From Methylobacterium planeticum (GTDB lineage: Bacteria > Pseudomonadota > Alphaproteobacteria > Rhizobiales > Beijerinckiaceae), in assembly GCF_008806345.1 (NCBI RefSeq), contig NZ_VZZJ01000015.1, forward strand, positions 1-64,000: a stretch of DNA of 64,000 nucleotides. The letters run 5' to 3'. The notes beneath the pieces were generated by a model that was not told where the DNA came from, ran no database searches, and worked only from the letters and a program-made list of their open reading frames with translations. The translations under genes were made by a program, and so were the position numbers. This document shows, piece by piece, positions 34,917 through 43,116 of this stretch; positions within the stretch are counted from its first letter, which is position 1; each line of letters begins with the position of its first letter.

Positions 34917-35582
34917 ATGTTTCCTGACAAGCTGACCGAAGGCTACCGCGCCTTTCTGGAGAACCGCTTCCCGAGCGAGAGCCGGCGCTACGCCCAGCTC
35001 GCCAGGACCCAGGACCCAGACGTGCTGGTGATCGGCTGCTGCGACAGCCGGGTCTCCCCCGAGGTGATCTTCGATGTCGGGCCCGGCGAGTTGTTCGTGA
35101 TCCGCAACGTCGCCAACATCGTGCCGCCCTGCGAGACCGGCGGCGAGTACCACGGCACCTCGGCGGCGATCGAGTTCGCCGTGCAGGCCCTCGCGGTGAC
35201 GCACATCGTGGTGCTCGGTCACGCCACCTGCGGCGGCATCAAGGCCTACGCCGACAAGGCCAAGCCCCTCTCCCCGGGCAACTTCATCGGCAAGTGGGTC
35301 TCGCTGGTGAAGCCCGCCGAGGAGAAGGCGGGGGATTCCTCGGCCCCCGACTACCTCACCCGCATGGAGCACGCGATGGTGAGCCAGAGCATCGAGAACC
35401 TGATGACCTTCCCGTTCATCCGCGAGCGGGTCGAGGCCGGCACGCTGCACCTGCACGGCGCCCATTTCGGCGTCGCCTCGGGCGACCTCCTGGTGCGCAA
35501 CGCCGAGACCGGCGATTTCGCCCCGATCACCGATGCCGCCGGCCAGCGCCTCAGCCCGGCCACGCTGATCCGCTGCACCTGA
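34917..35582 (+). CDS. beta-class carbonic anhydrase
   Basis: 221 residues. Zinc ligands and catalytic dyad are visible: CCDSRVSPEV (Cys, Asp, Arg) near 40-49 and GHATCGGIKAY (His and Cys) near 100-110. It interconverts CO2 and bicarbonate in the cytosol. A strong GGAGGTGA lies seven bases before the ATG. A symmetrical hairpin follows 18 bp after the stop. Confidence 0.94.
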   Translation: MFPDKLTEGYRAFLENRFPSESRRYAQLARTQDPDVLVIGCCDSRVSPEVIFDVGPGELFVIRNVANIVPPCETGGEYHGTSAAIEFAVQALAVTHIVVLGHATCGGIKAYADKAKPLSPGNFIGKWVSLVKPAEEKAGDSSAPDYLTRMEHAMVSQSIENLMTFPFIRERVEAGTLHLHGAHFGVASGDLLVRNAETGDFAPITDAAGQRLSPATLIRCT

Positions 35583-35600
35583 CGCCGCCCGCGCACGAAA

Positions 35601-35623
35601 ACGGCGGGCCTGGGGCCCGCCGT
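35601..35623. terminator. bidirectional terminator hairpin
   Basis: 10-bp perfect stem ACGGCGGGCC / GGCCCGCCGT with a TGG loop, preceded by GAAAA on the plus side. It sits between the convergent carbonic anhydrase and DUF4142 genes. Confidence 0.75.
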
Positions 35624-35681
35624 GTCCGGTCGGGGCTCGCCGGAGGGGATCCTCCGGCGGCCCGGGATCGCGCCGGTCCGC

Positions 35682-36386
35682 TCAGCGGGCGCCGGGCAGG
35701 CGCTGAGCCATCGCGTAGTGCTCCTGGAGCACCGGCAGGGCCTGCTGGGCGTAGTTGCGCAGGGCCGGATTCGGGCCCGACGAGGCGTAGGCCTGCGTCA
35801 TGCCGATCGTCATCTGGTGGGCCGCCAGCTGCTGCTGACCGTAGAGGCGGTCGAAGCGGGCGCCGGGCGGGGTCTGGGACAGCTCGGCGAGCATCGCCTG
35901 CTGCTCCGGGTTTGGCGGCACGATGGTGGTGCCCGCCGTGGTGTCGACGTCGCCCGTGGCGTAGCCGGCACCGACCGCCGCGCCGCGCTGCGCGCCCGAG
36001 CCGAGGCCCTCGAGACCGCCGACCGGACCGCCCGAGAGGGTGCCGCCGACGACGCCGGCCGCCGCGCCCGTGGCCGCGCCGACCGCGCCGCCCGCCACCG
36101 CGAGGGGCGCGCCGATCAGGCCGTCGACCGGGCCGCCGCGGGCTGCCACGTAGTTCCGCTCGCCGCCCGCGAGGGCGACGTTGGCGGCGCGGTGGTCACG
36201 GATCGCGTGCTGGGCGAAGTTGCGCACGGCCGGGTTGCGCGACTTCGACAGCGCGATCTGGCTCGACTGGATCTCGAAGGCGTTGGCCTGCATCGCCTGG
36301 AGGCGGAAATCACCCGTGCCCTGGGCCATCGCCGGGGTCGAGACGGCGGCCAGGAGTGCGGACATGGCAACGTATTTCTTGAACAT
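35682..36386 (-). CDS. exported DUF4142-like protein with a glycine-zipper insertion
   Basis: 234 residues from ATG 36386. Signal peptide at 1-21 (YVAMSALLAAVSTPAMAQG). A first DUF4142-type helical half (FRLQAMQANAFEIQSSQIAL, RNPAVRNFAQHAIRDHRAAN, about 24-68) and a second half (AMLAELSQTPPGARFDRLYG, ALRNYAQQALPVLQEHYAMA, about 160-230) are separated by a Gly/Ala-rich segment (about 80-150; IGAPLAVAGGAVGAATGAAA). That segment resembles a glycine-zipper membrane region. DUF4142 proteins are usually one uninterrupted four-helix bundle of ferritin-like fold. Function unknown; probably periplasmic or outer-membrane-associated. Confidence 0.78.
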   Translation of the reverse strand: MFKKYVAMSALLAAVSTPAMAQGTGDFRLQAMQANAFEIQSSQIALSKSRNPAVRNFAQHAIRDHRAANVALAGGERNYVAARGGPVDGLIGAPLAVAGGAVGAATGAAAGVVGGTLSGGPVGGLEGLGSGAQRGAAVGAGYATGDVDTTAGTTIVPPNPEQQAMLAELSQTPPGARFDRLYGQQQLAAHQMTIGMTQAYASSGPNPALRNYAQQALPVLQEHYAMAQRLPGAR

Positions 36387-36630
36387 ATCGAACCTCGATG
36401 AATGGTTGTCGGGGTACTGTTCCGGCCCGGACGACGCATGATCAATCAGGTCATGATCAGTCGGTGCCGCGGAAAGCACTTCTGGCCGTCAACGGGGCGA
36501 GCCGGGCTTTGTTCCTAGAGAATTTGGGGCTTATTTCCTTGGACTTGACCGGTTTGAGCGCAGGCTTGACCTTATCACGCGCGCCGCTGGTGCCTCGCGG
36601 TCCGCGCGTCGCGGTTGCGGGACCGTCGGC

Positions 36631-37737
36631 GTGAAGCTCATCCTCGTCCAGATCCTGCGGGGTGGCGCCGCCCTGCTGGTGGCGACCCACCACGCCCAGC
36701 ACGAGGCGGGCCTGCTCGCGGCCCGGACCGGCCAGGCCTTCGCCCCGAGCGCGCTCCTGCCCTGGGCCGCGGGCGTCGACGTGTTCTTCGTGATCTCGGG
36801 GTTCATCATCGTGCATGCCGCCGCGCCCCTCTACGGGCAGCCGGGGGCGCGGGCGCACTTCCTCGCCCACCGGGTCGCCCGGGTGGTGCCGCTCTACTGG
36901 CTCGTCACCGCCCTCTATCTCGCGCTCGCCCTGGCGGCGCCGGGGATGCTCGGCGCCGGCGGCGCCGACCTCCTCGAGCCCGGCTACGTCGCGGCCTCGT
37001 TCCTGTTCTGGCCGGCCCTGCGGCCGGACGGGACGCCCCAGCCCCTCTACACCCTCGGCTGGACCCTCAATTGCGAGATGTTCTTCTACGCCCTCTTCGC
37101 CCTGGGCCTCGGCTGGCGCCGGCGCGGGGCGGTGGCCTGGATCCTCGCCGCCCTCGGCCTGCTCACCCTGGTGAACGCCCTCGCGCCCGGCCTGCCGCTG
37201 CCGCTCGCCTTCTGGACGAACCCGATCATCCTCGAATTCGCCCTCGGGGCTGCCCTCGGCCTCGCCCGCGCGGAGGGCGCGCGGCTCCCGGGCCCGGCCC
37301 GGCTCGGCCTGGCGCTCGCGGGGGTGGCGGGCCTCGCCCTGGCGGAGCCGCTCCTCGGCGCCGCCACGGGGTTCGGGCGCCCCCTCGGCCACGGGGTGCC
37401 GGCCGCCCTCCTGGTGGCCGCGGCGGCCCTCGGCCGGCCGCGCCGGGTGGACGCGCCGATCCCCGCGCCCCTGCTCTGGGCGGGCGCCGTCGGGGACGCC
37501 TCCTACGCCCTCTACCTCGTCCATCCCTTCGTGCTGCGCGGGGCGCGGGAGGCGATCCTGCGCCTCGGCCTCGCGCCCGGGCTCGGGCCCTGGGGCAGCC
37601 TCGCCCTGATGCTCGCCCTGACGGTGCCGGCGGCGCTCCTCGTCCACCGCCTCGTCGAGCGCCCGCTGACGGCCCGCGCCCGCGCCCTCCTCGACCCCGC
37701 CCCCCGCGGGATCGTGCCGGCGCGAAAAACCGTGTGA
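36631..37737 (+). CDS. acyltransferase family 3 membrane protein
   Basis: 368 residues from GTG 36631, with about ten membrane segments. LILVQILRGGAALLVATHHAQHE carries the conserved R and H of the active site, and FFVISGFIIVHA is the acyltransferase_3 signature. DASYALYLVHPFVL near the C-terminus is the last-helix motif. Family members O-acetylate or O-acylate surface sugars. No glycan cluster is adjacent, so the acceptor is unknown. Confidence 0.88.
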   Translation: MKLILVQILRGGAALLVATHHAQHEAGLLAARTGQAFAPSALLPWAAGVDVFFVISGFIIVHAAAPLYGQPGARAHFLAHRVARVVPLYWLVTALYLALALAAPGMLGAGGADLLEPGYVAASFLFWPALRPDGTPQPLYTLGWTLNCEMFFYALFALGLGWRRRGAVAWILAALGLLTLVNALAPGLPLPLAFWTNPIILEFALGAALGLARAEGARLPGPARLGLALAGVAGLALAEPLLGAATGFGRPLGHGVPAALLVAAAALGRPRRVDAPIPAPLLWAGAVGDASYALYLVHPFVLRGAREAILRLGLAPGLGPWGSLALMLALTVPAALLVHRLVERPLTARARALLDPAPRGIVPARKTV

Positions 37738-37831
37738 GCGCGAGCCCGGTGCGAGTTCCCCGGCGGCCCAAACGGCACTAGCCTCTCGGAAGGCCTGCGG
37801 GGCGGCTGCAGAATGATGGTGAGGTGAGGCG

Positions 37832-38695
37832 ATGAAGACCCTGCTCGTTCCGGTCGCGCTCCACGACGCGCTCCCCTCCGTCTTCGAGACCGCGATGCTG
37901 ACGGCGCGCCGCTTCGGCAGCCTGATCGAGGGCGTCTCCCTGCGCCCGGCGCTCGCCGAGTACGTCCCCGTCGACATGGTGGGGGGCATGACCTGGCTGC
38001 GCGACGAGGAGGCCGACCGCGTCGAGGCCGAGGAGGCGGGCACCCGCTTCGTCGCCGCCATGGAGGGCGCCGGCGTCCCGCGCCACGCCCGCGACGGAGT
38101 CTGCCTGCCCGAGAACGTGGCGGGCGCTGGCCCCCGCTACCGCTGGCGCCAGGACGTGCCGGCGGGAGACGCCTTCCTCGGCCAGTATGCCCGGCTGTTC
38201 TCCGCCACGGTGGTCGGCCGCCCCGGCTCCGACGACGGCTCGCCCCGGATGACCACCTTCGAGACAGCCCTGTTCGAGGGCGGGCGCCCGATCCTGCTCG
38301 CGCCGCCGACGCCGCCGGCGCGCCTCGGCGAGGCGATCCTCGTCGCCTGGAACGGCTCCACCGAGACCGCCCGGGCGGTCGCCTTCTCGATGCCGTTCCT
38401 GCGCGCGGCCCAGCGCGTGCTGGTGATCAGCGTCGAGGGCGGCACCGTGCCGGGCCCGAGCGCCGAGGACCTCGCCCGCTCGCTCGCCTGCGAGGGCGTC
38501 GAGGCGAGCTGGAAAGCCCTGCCGGCCGGCCGGCGGACGCCGGGGGAGACCTTCCTGTCCGAGGCCAAGGATTTCGGCTGCGACCTCCTGATCAAGGGCG
38601 CCTACACCCAGAGCCGCCTGCGCCAGATGATCTTCGGCGGCCCGACGAGCCACCTCCTCGCCCATGCCGACCTGCCGGTGCTGATGGCGCATTGA
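37832..38695 (+). CDS. universal stress protein (UspA family)
   Basis: 287 residues, roughly two Usp-like halves. The first (1-145) begins MKTLLVPVALHDALPSVFETA. The second (about 165-287) has ILVAWNGSTETARAVAFSMPFL and ends DLLIKGAYTQSRLRQMIFGGPTSHLLAHADLPVLMAH. The G-x2-G-x9-G-S/T ATP-binding pattern is only partly kept (GAYTQSRLRQMIFGGPTSHLL). GAGGTGAG precedes the ATG. It is probably a stress-associated cytosolic protein; the ligand is unknown. Confidence 0.85.
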   Translation: MKTLLVPVALHDALPSVFETAMLTARRFGSLIEGVSLRPALAEYVPVDMVGGMTWLRDEEADRVEAEEAGTRFVAAMEGAGVPRHARDGVCLPENVAGAGPRYRWRQDVPAGDAFLGQYARLFSATVVGRPGSDDGSPRMTTFETALFEGGRPILLAPPTPPARLGEAILVAWNGSTETARAVAFSMPFLRAAQRVLVISVEGGTVPGPSAEDLARSLACEGVEASWKALPAGRRTPGETFLSEAKDFGCDLLIKGAYTQSRLRQMIFGGPTSHLLAHADLPVLMAH

Positions 38696-38926
38696 GCCGC
38701 CCCCGGGCACCGGCGCGATCACCCGGCGGGTCGCCGCCATCGGGCGCGGCACGCGGCCGCACGGCAGCATCGCGCCGCCCCTCGGGGCCGGGTCGGCGGC
38801 CGGCGCGTGGTGCGCTCGGGCGGACCCTCCGGGCGGAACCTTGGCGTCCCGTGCCCGGTTGCCGCACGCCCGGCTCCGCGCTGGCTTCCCGGCCGGCCCG
38901 CGGAGCGCCCCCGGAGACCTGCACGC

Positions 38927-39559
38927 GTGATCCTCGGCACCCTCATCCGGCGGGCGGCCCCCGCCTTCGCCCTCCTGACCGCCCTCTCCCCCCTGACCGC
39001 CCTCGTGGCGAATGCCGCGGCCGAGCCGGCCCCGACCCGCTACAGCGGCACCATCGTGACCCGCGACGACGACCAGCTGGTCCTGCGCACCCACGGGGGC
39101 GCCCCCGTGACGATGCGGCTCTCGCGCGGCACCACGCTCCTCTCCGTGACCGACGCCAAGGTCCGCGACATCAAGCCCGAGAGCTACCTGAGCGCCCTCA
39201 CGGTCCCGGCGGCCGGCGGCGGGCTGACGGCCCGGGGGGTGACGCTCTACGCCCCGTCGCTGCGGGGTTTCCTCGCCGGCCACCGCCCCTGGGACGCGTC
39301 CGGGTCCGAGAGCCTGACCGCCGGCTGGGTCGACGGCCTCGCGGGCGGGGACGCCCGCACCGTCTCCCTCCGGTTCGAGGGCGGCGGGCGCCGCGTCACG
39401 GTGCCGGCCGACACCCGCCTGACCCAGGCGGTGCCGGGAGAGAAGGCGCTCCTCGTCGAGGGGGCCGAGGTGGTGGCCCGGGCCCATCCAGGCCCCGCGG
39501 GCGCCCTCGAGGCGGACCTCGTCGTGGTCGGCCGCCGGGGCGCGGTGCCGACCCTCTGA
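38927..39559 (+). CDS. exported protein of unknown function
   Basis: 210 residues from GTG 38927. Signal peptide at about 1-31 (FALLTALSPLTALVANAAA). The mature part is beta-rich: RYSGTIVTRDDDQLVLRTHG, VTMRLSRGTTLLSVTDAKVRDIKPESYL and a later RRVTVPADTRLTQAVPGEKALL. This suggests two OB-like or barrel units. I do not recognise a named family with confidence. The open frame extends upstream to 38807 but without a signal-like start. The 231 bp between this gene and the Usp gene hold nothing recognisable. Confidence 0.65.
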   Translation: MILGTLIRRAAPAFALLTALSPLTALVANAAAEPAPTRYSGTIVTRDDDQLVLRTHGGAPVTMRLSRGTTLLSVTDAKVRDIKPESYLSALTVPAAGGGLTARGVTLYAPSLRGFLAGHRPWDASGSESLTAGWVDGLAGGDARTVSLRFEGGGRRVTVPADTRLTQAVPGEKALLVEGAEVVARAHPGPAGALEADLVVVGRRGAVPTL

Positions 39560-39631
39560 GGATCGGGCCCACCGGACGGTTCGGCCGGGACGGGCTCCTC
39601 GGAACGCCGAACCGCGCTACATGCTGGCGCG

Positions 39632-40063
39632 ATGCAGCCCGATCCCGCCCCCGCCGCGTTCGCCCTCGACCCGCGCCTCGCCGCCGACACCGTGCCGGTC
39701 GGCGATCTCGCCCTCTCGCAGGTTCTCCTGATGGACGATGCCCGCTTCCCCTGGCTGATCCTGGTGCCGCGGCGTCCGGGCGCCAGCGAGATCACCGATC
39801 TCGGCGCGGCCGATGCGGCCGACCTCTGGGGCGAGATCCGCCTTGCCGCGGGCGTGATGCTGGCGCTGTCGCGGCCCGACAAGGTCAACGTCGCGGCGCT
39901 CGGGAACGTGGTGGCGCAGCTCCACGTCCACGTCGTCGGGCGCTTCCGCTCCGATCCGGCCTGGCCCGGCCCGGTCTGGGGCCACGGCGCGGCCCGGCCC
40001 TACCCGCCGCACGCCCGCGCGCAGCTCGTCGAGCGCGCCGCCGCCCTGTTCGCGGCGGCCTGA
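39632..40063 (+). CDS. HIT-family hydrolase/transferase
   Basis: 143 residues. The histidine-triad region is VVAQLHVHVVGRFRSDPAWP (about 92-111), an H-x-H-x-x variant of HxHxHxx in which the last histidine is replaced by glycine or arginine (HVHVVGR). This is common in HIT-like proteins related to the GalT/ADP-ribose branches. FPWLILVPRRPGASEITDL is the N-terminal HIT pattern. The substrate is probably a nucleotide derivative. It is followed 4 bp later by nudC, likely one operon. Confidence 0.85.
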   Translation: MQPDPAPAAFALDPRLAADTVPVGDLALSQVLLMDDARFPWLILVPRRPGASEITDLGAADAADLWGEIRLAAGVMLALSRPDKVNVAALGNVVAQLHVHVVGRFRSDPAWPGPVWGHGAARPYPPHARAQLVERAAALFAAA

Positions 40064-40067
40064 GGCG

Positions 40068-40982
40068 ATGGCGGAGGATTTCCTCGCCGGGCTCGGCTAC
40101 GCCCAGAGCCGGCTCCAGCGCCACTTTGGCGAGCAGGACGAGGCCGCGATTCCCGGCCTGGATGCGCCCGGCGCCCGCTTCGTGCTGCTCGCGGGGGACC
40201 GGGTCGTGCTCACCCGCCCGGGCAGCTCCCTCCTCGACGGGGAGACGGCCGCGCGGGCGCCGGAGCGCGCCTTCACGCTGTTCCTCGGGCGCCTCGACGG
40301 GGACCCGGTCTTCGCCGCCGCGATCCCCCCCGAGGCCGCCGACGGCTTCGAGGCGGATCGCGCCTTCCGCACCCTCGACCTGCGCTCGATCGCGGCCGAG
40401 GACGCCGTGGCGGCGCACGAGCTCGGGCTCCTCGCCACCGCGAAGTCGCTCCTCGCCTGGCACGCCCGCCACGGCTTCTGCGCCAATTGCGGCACCGCCA
40501 CGCTCCTGCGGGCCGGCGGCTTCCGGCGCGAGTGCCCGACCTGCGAGGCGCACCACTTCCCCCGTACCGACCCGGTGGTGATCATGCTGATCCGCCGGGG
40601 CGACGCCTGCCTGCTCGGCCGCTCGCCCCGCTTCAAGGAGGGGATGTATTCCTGCCTCGCGGGCTTCCTCGAGCCCGGCGAGACCATCGAGGCGGCGGTG
40701 CGCCGGGAGACCTTCGAGGAGACGGCGATCCGGATCGGCGCGGTGGCCTACCACGCCTCGCAGCCCTGGCCGTTCCCGTCCTCGCTGATGATCGGCTGCA
40801 TCGCCGAGGCCGAGAGCGAGGCCATCACCATCGACCCCGCCGAGCTCGCGGACGCCCGCTGGTTCCACCGCGACGCCGCCGCCGCCATGCTGGCCGGCAC
40901 CCACCCCGAGGGCTACGGCGTCCCCCCCGCCATGGCCATCGCCCACATCCTGATCCGCGCCTTCGTCGAGCGGCGGGCCTGA
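40068..40982 (+). CDS. nudC: NudC, NADH/NAD-capped RNA pyrophosphatase
   Basis: 304 residues. An N-terminal NUDIX-like domain is followed by a zinc ribbon (FCANCGTATLL and CPTCEAHHFPRTDPVVI, about 136-172). The Nudix box GFLEPGETIEAAVRRETFEE sits near 200-219, with SQPWPFPSSLM, the specificity motif SQPWPFPxS of NudC, after it. NudC hydrolyses NADH to NMNH and AMP and removes NAD caps from RNA. It is coupled to the HIT gene 4 bp upstream. Confidence 0.94.
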   Translation: MAEDFLAGLGYAQSRLQRHFGEQDEAAIPGLDAPGARFVLLAGDRVVLTRPGSSLLDGETAARAPERAFTLFLGRLDGDPVFAAAIPPEAADGFEADRAFRTLDLRSIAAEDAVAAHELGLLATAKSLLAWHARHGFCANCGTATLLRAGGFRRECPTCEAHHFPRTDPVVIMLIRRGDACLLGRSPRFKEGMYSCLAGFLEPGETIEAAVRRETFEETAIRIGAVAYHASQPWPFPSSLMIGCIAEAESEAITIDPAELADARWFHRDAAAAMLAGTHPEGYGVPPAMAIAHILIRAFVERRA

Positions 40983-40986
40983 GGCG

Positions 40987-41274
40987 CACCCTCTCCCGGA
41001 CGGGCGAGGTGGGGCGAGCCGCCATCCGGACGGAGTCGTTGTCCCGAGGTGGGCGCGGGTGCCGCGACGCGCCCCCTCTCCCGTCCGGGAGAGGGTTGGG
41101 GTGAGGGGTGCGACCTTTCCGGAGAGGTCGCACCCCTCACCCGGTCGGCTGTCGCCGACTCGACCTCTCCCGGACGGGAGAGGTGGGGCGGGCCGCCGTC
41201 CGGAGTGAGTCGTGGTCCCGAGGTGGGCGCGGGTGGCCCGACGCGCCCCCTCTCCCGGACGGGAGAGGGGGGCG
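40987..41274. repeat. REP-like palindromic repeat cluster
   Basis: One full composite element at 41071-41190 (palindromes CCCTCTCCCGTCCGGGAGAGGG and CCTCTCCCGGACGGGAGAGG, with the inner pair GGTGAGGGG...CCCCTCACC). Half elements flank it at 40987-41013 and 41245-41274. The linkers around it are themselves duplicated with a 174-bp period (for example GTCCCGAGGTGGGCGCGGGT at 41041 and 41215). It fills the 390 bp between the convergent nudC and oprB genes; no gene is seen there. Confidence 0.88.
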
Positions 41275-41372
41275 GGCCGCCCTCCGCGCCACGGGGTTCC
41301 GGAGTGCTGGCCGGCGAACTGGGCATGGCGCCCGCGCGCGTCGGAACCGGGGCGGGGGCGCGACGAGCTCCC

Positions 41373-42947
41373 TCACCGGCTCCCCGGGCCTCCGGCCAGT
41401 CCCGCCAGGGTGAACAGGTCGACCGAGAGCTTGGCGCCGACCACGACGGCGTCCGGGATGTTGCGGGGGCGGTAGGGGAAGCGGGTCTGGTCGGGGTTGA
41501 GGATGTATTGCAGGTTCGGCGTCAGGCGGATCGCCGGGGCGACCTGGATGCCGTAGTTCAGCTCCATCATCACCTGCCGGGTCGGGATCGGCCGGTTGAT
41601 GCCGAGGGAGGCCTGCGCCAGGGTGATGCTGCTCAGCGCCAGCGGGCTGAACGTCTGCGTGTTGATGACGAAGCCGACCGTGTCGTAGGGGCGGCCCGCG
41701 AAGGTGCCGGTCTGCAGCGCGCCGATCTCCAGGAAGTAATCCTCGGTGAGGCGGCCCGAGATGCCCGCCATGGCGACGCCGAACAGCGTCAGGCCCTGGG
41801 GGGCGCTCGGGTCGGGGCGCCAGACCATCTGGTCGAAGCGGGCATAGACGCCGGAGCGTCCGAACCGGGTGAGGCCGTTGAGGCCCGTCAGCACCGCGGC
41901 GCGGCCGGTGATGTCGCGCACGGGGTCGGTGTAGTCGGAGGCGTCGTACCAGCCGCCGATCCCGTAATTGCGCGGCAGCCCGTCATTGGCGAAGGTGGTG
42001 GAGTAGCCGAGCTCGAACGGCACGATCGCGCCGGTGGCCCCCTTCGTCGAGACATCGAAGCCGTTGTCGCCGGGCTGCTGGTGCAGCGGGTTCACCTCGT
42101 AGGCGCCGACATGGACGAACACCGTGTCGGTGAGCCAGGCCTTGGCGTGGCCGCCCCAGCTCGAGACCGGCCAGAAGGTGAAGTTCGAGGTCTTGAAGAC
42201 GAAGGTCGGGTTTCCGCAGGCGGAATTCGTCTGGAAGTTGCAGTAGATCGGCGAGTTCAGGAAGGCGATGTTGGCCACCAGCCGGCCGACCTCGATGTCG
42301 AGCCGCTCGTCGAACAGCTTCTGCTGGTAGCTGAACAGGGTCAGCCGGGTGGTCTGGCCGCCGCCGAAGATCTCCTGCACCGAGGTGTTGTTCCCGATGA
42401 AGTCGTTGGACAGGCTGCGCCCGTGCCGGTTCGTGAGCGCGATGTGGAGCGAGGCGCCGTCGATCCCGGCGAGCCGCTTCAGGTCCGCGTCGAGGCCGAA
42501 GAAGACCTGGCCCGCCCAGGCCGAGCCCTGCCGGATGCCGCCGACCGGGTTGATGGCGCCCTGGCCGGTGTAGTTGAGGAGCAGGCTGATCCCGGTGCCG
42601 AGGTCGAGGGTGCCGGGCGGCAGGGTCGCGGGCGTGGCGCTCTGGCCCAGGGTGTCGGCCGCCTCGGCCGCCGAATCGGCACCCGAGAAGCCTTGTCCCG
42701 AGAACCCTTGCCCCGAGAACCCTTGCCCCGAGAACCCTTGCCCCGAGAAGCCCTGACCGTCAGCGGGCGGCGGGGCGGAGCCGGCAAGCCGCGCGCCGGG
42801 GCGCGCCACCATCGCCGGCACCGCGATGCCCCCCGCCGTCTCGGAGGCGCCCTGCGCCCGGATCCCCGAGATCCGGGGGTCCTCCGCGCCCCACGCCCCC
42901 GCCGCGCCGAAGCCCAGCGCCGCCAACGCGATCCACCCCGCTTTCAT
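41373..42947 (-). CDS. OprB-family carbohydrate-selective porin
   Basis: 524 residues with a signal peptide at 1-20 (AGWIALAALGFGAAGAWG). A low-complexity linker at about 63-88 contains five tandem GQGFS units. The OprB barrel follows (about 115-524): LGTGISLLLNYTGQGA, SAWAGQVFFGLDADLKRLAG, NDFIGNNTSVQEIFGG, RLTLFSYQQKLFDERLDIEVGR, and near the C-terminus QVMMELNYGIQVAPAIRLTP and PDAVVVGAKLSVDLF. OprB porins pass sugars and small solutes across the outer membrane. The adjacent fructose PTS operon fits a sugar-uptake role by context only. Confidence 0.88.
   Translation of the reverse strand: MKAGWIALAALGFGAAGAWGAEDPRISGIRAQGASETAGGIAVPAMVARPGARLAGSAPPPADGQGFSGQGFSGQGFSGQGFSGQGFSGADSAAEAADTLGQSATPATLPPGTLDLGTGISLLLNYTGQGAINPVGGIRQGSAWAGQVFFGLDADLKRLAGIDGASLHIALTNRHGRSLSNDFIGNNTSVQEIFGGGQTTRLTLFSYQQKLFDERLDIEVGRLVANIAFLNSPIYCNFQTNSACGNPTFVFKTSNFTFWPVSSWGGHAKAWLTDTVFVHVGAYEVNPLHQQPGDNGFDVSTKGATGAIVPFELGYSTTFANDGLPRNYGIGGWYDASDYTDPVRDITGRAAVLTGLNGLTRFGRSGVYARFDQMVWRPDPSAPQGLTLFGVAMAGISGRLTEDYFLEIGALQTGTFAGRPYDTVGFVINTQTFSPLALSSITLAQASLGINRPIPTRQVMMELNYGIQVAPAIRLTPNLQYILNPDQTRFPYRPRNIPDAVVVGAKLSVDLFTLAGLAGGPGSR
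42684..42758 (-). repeat. 15-bp in-frame tandem repeat in oprB, five units
   Basis: Five 15-bp units. The middle three are identical (plus strand CGAGAACCCTTGCCC) and the outer two differ by two or three bases. They encode a five-residue unit G-Q-G-F-S repeated after the signal peptide. The unit is a multiple of 3, so changes in copy number would keep the frame. Confidence 0.93.
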
Positions 42948-43116
42948 GGTCCGTCCCCCATTTTTTCAATCATGGAAACGTGTCTTGACTGACCCGATCT
43001 GCGCCGAGTCGCGGATATTGCCGGAACTTGAATAAAAGTTGCTCAAAGCCCGGGCGATAGACTTGTATTCGCAAGACTAGACCGGGCGGCGGATCCCTGT
43101 CCGTGTCCGGTTTCCC

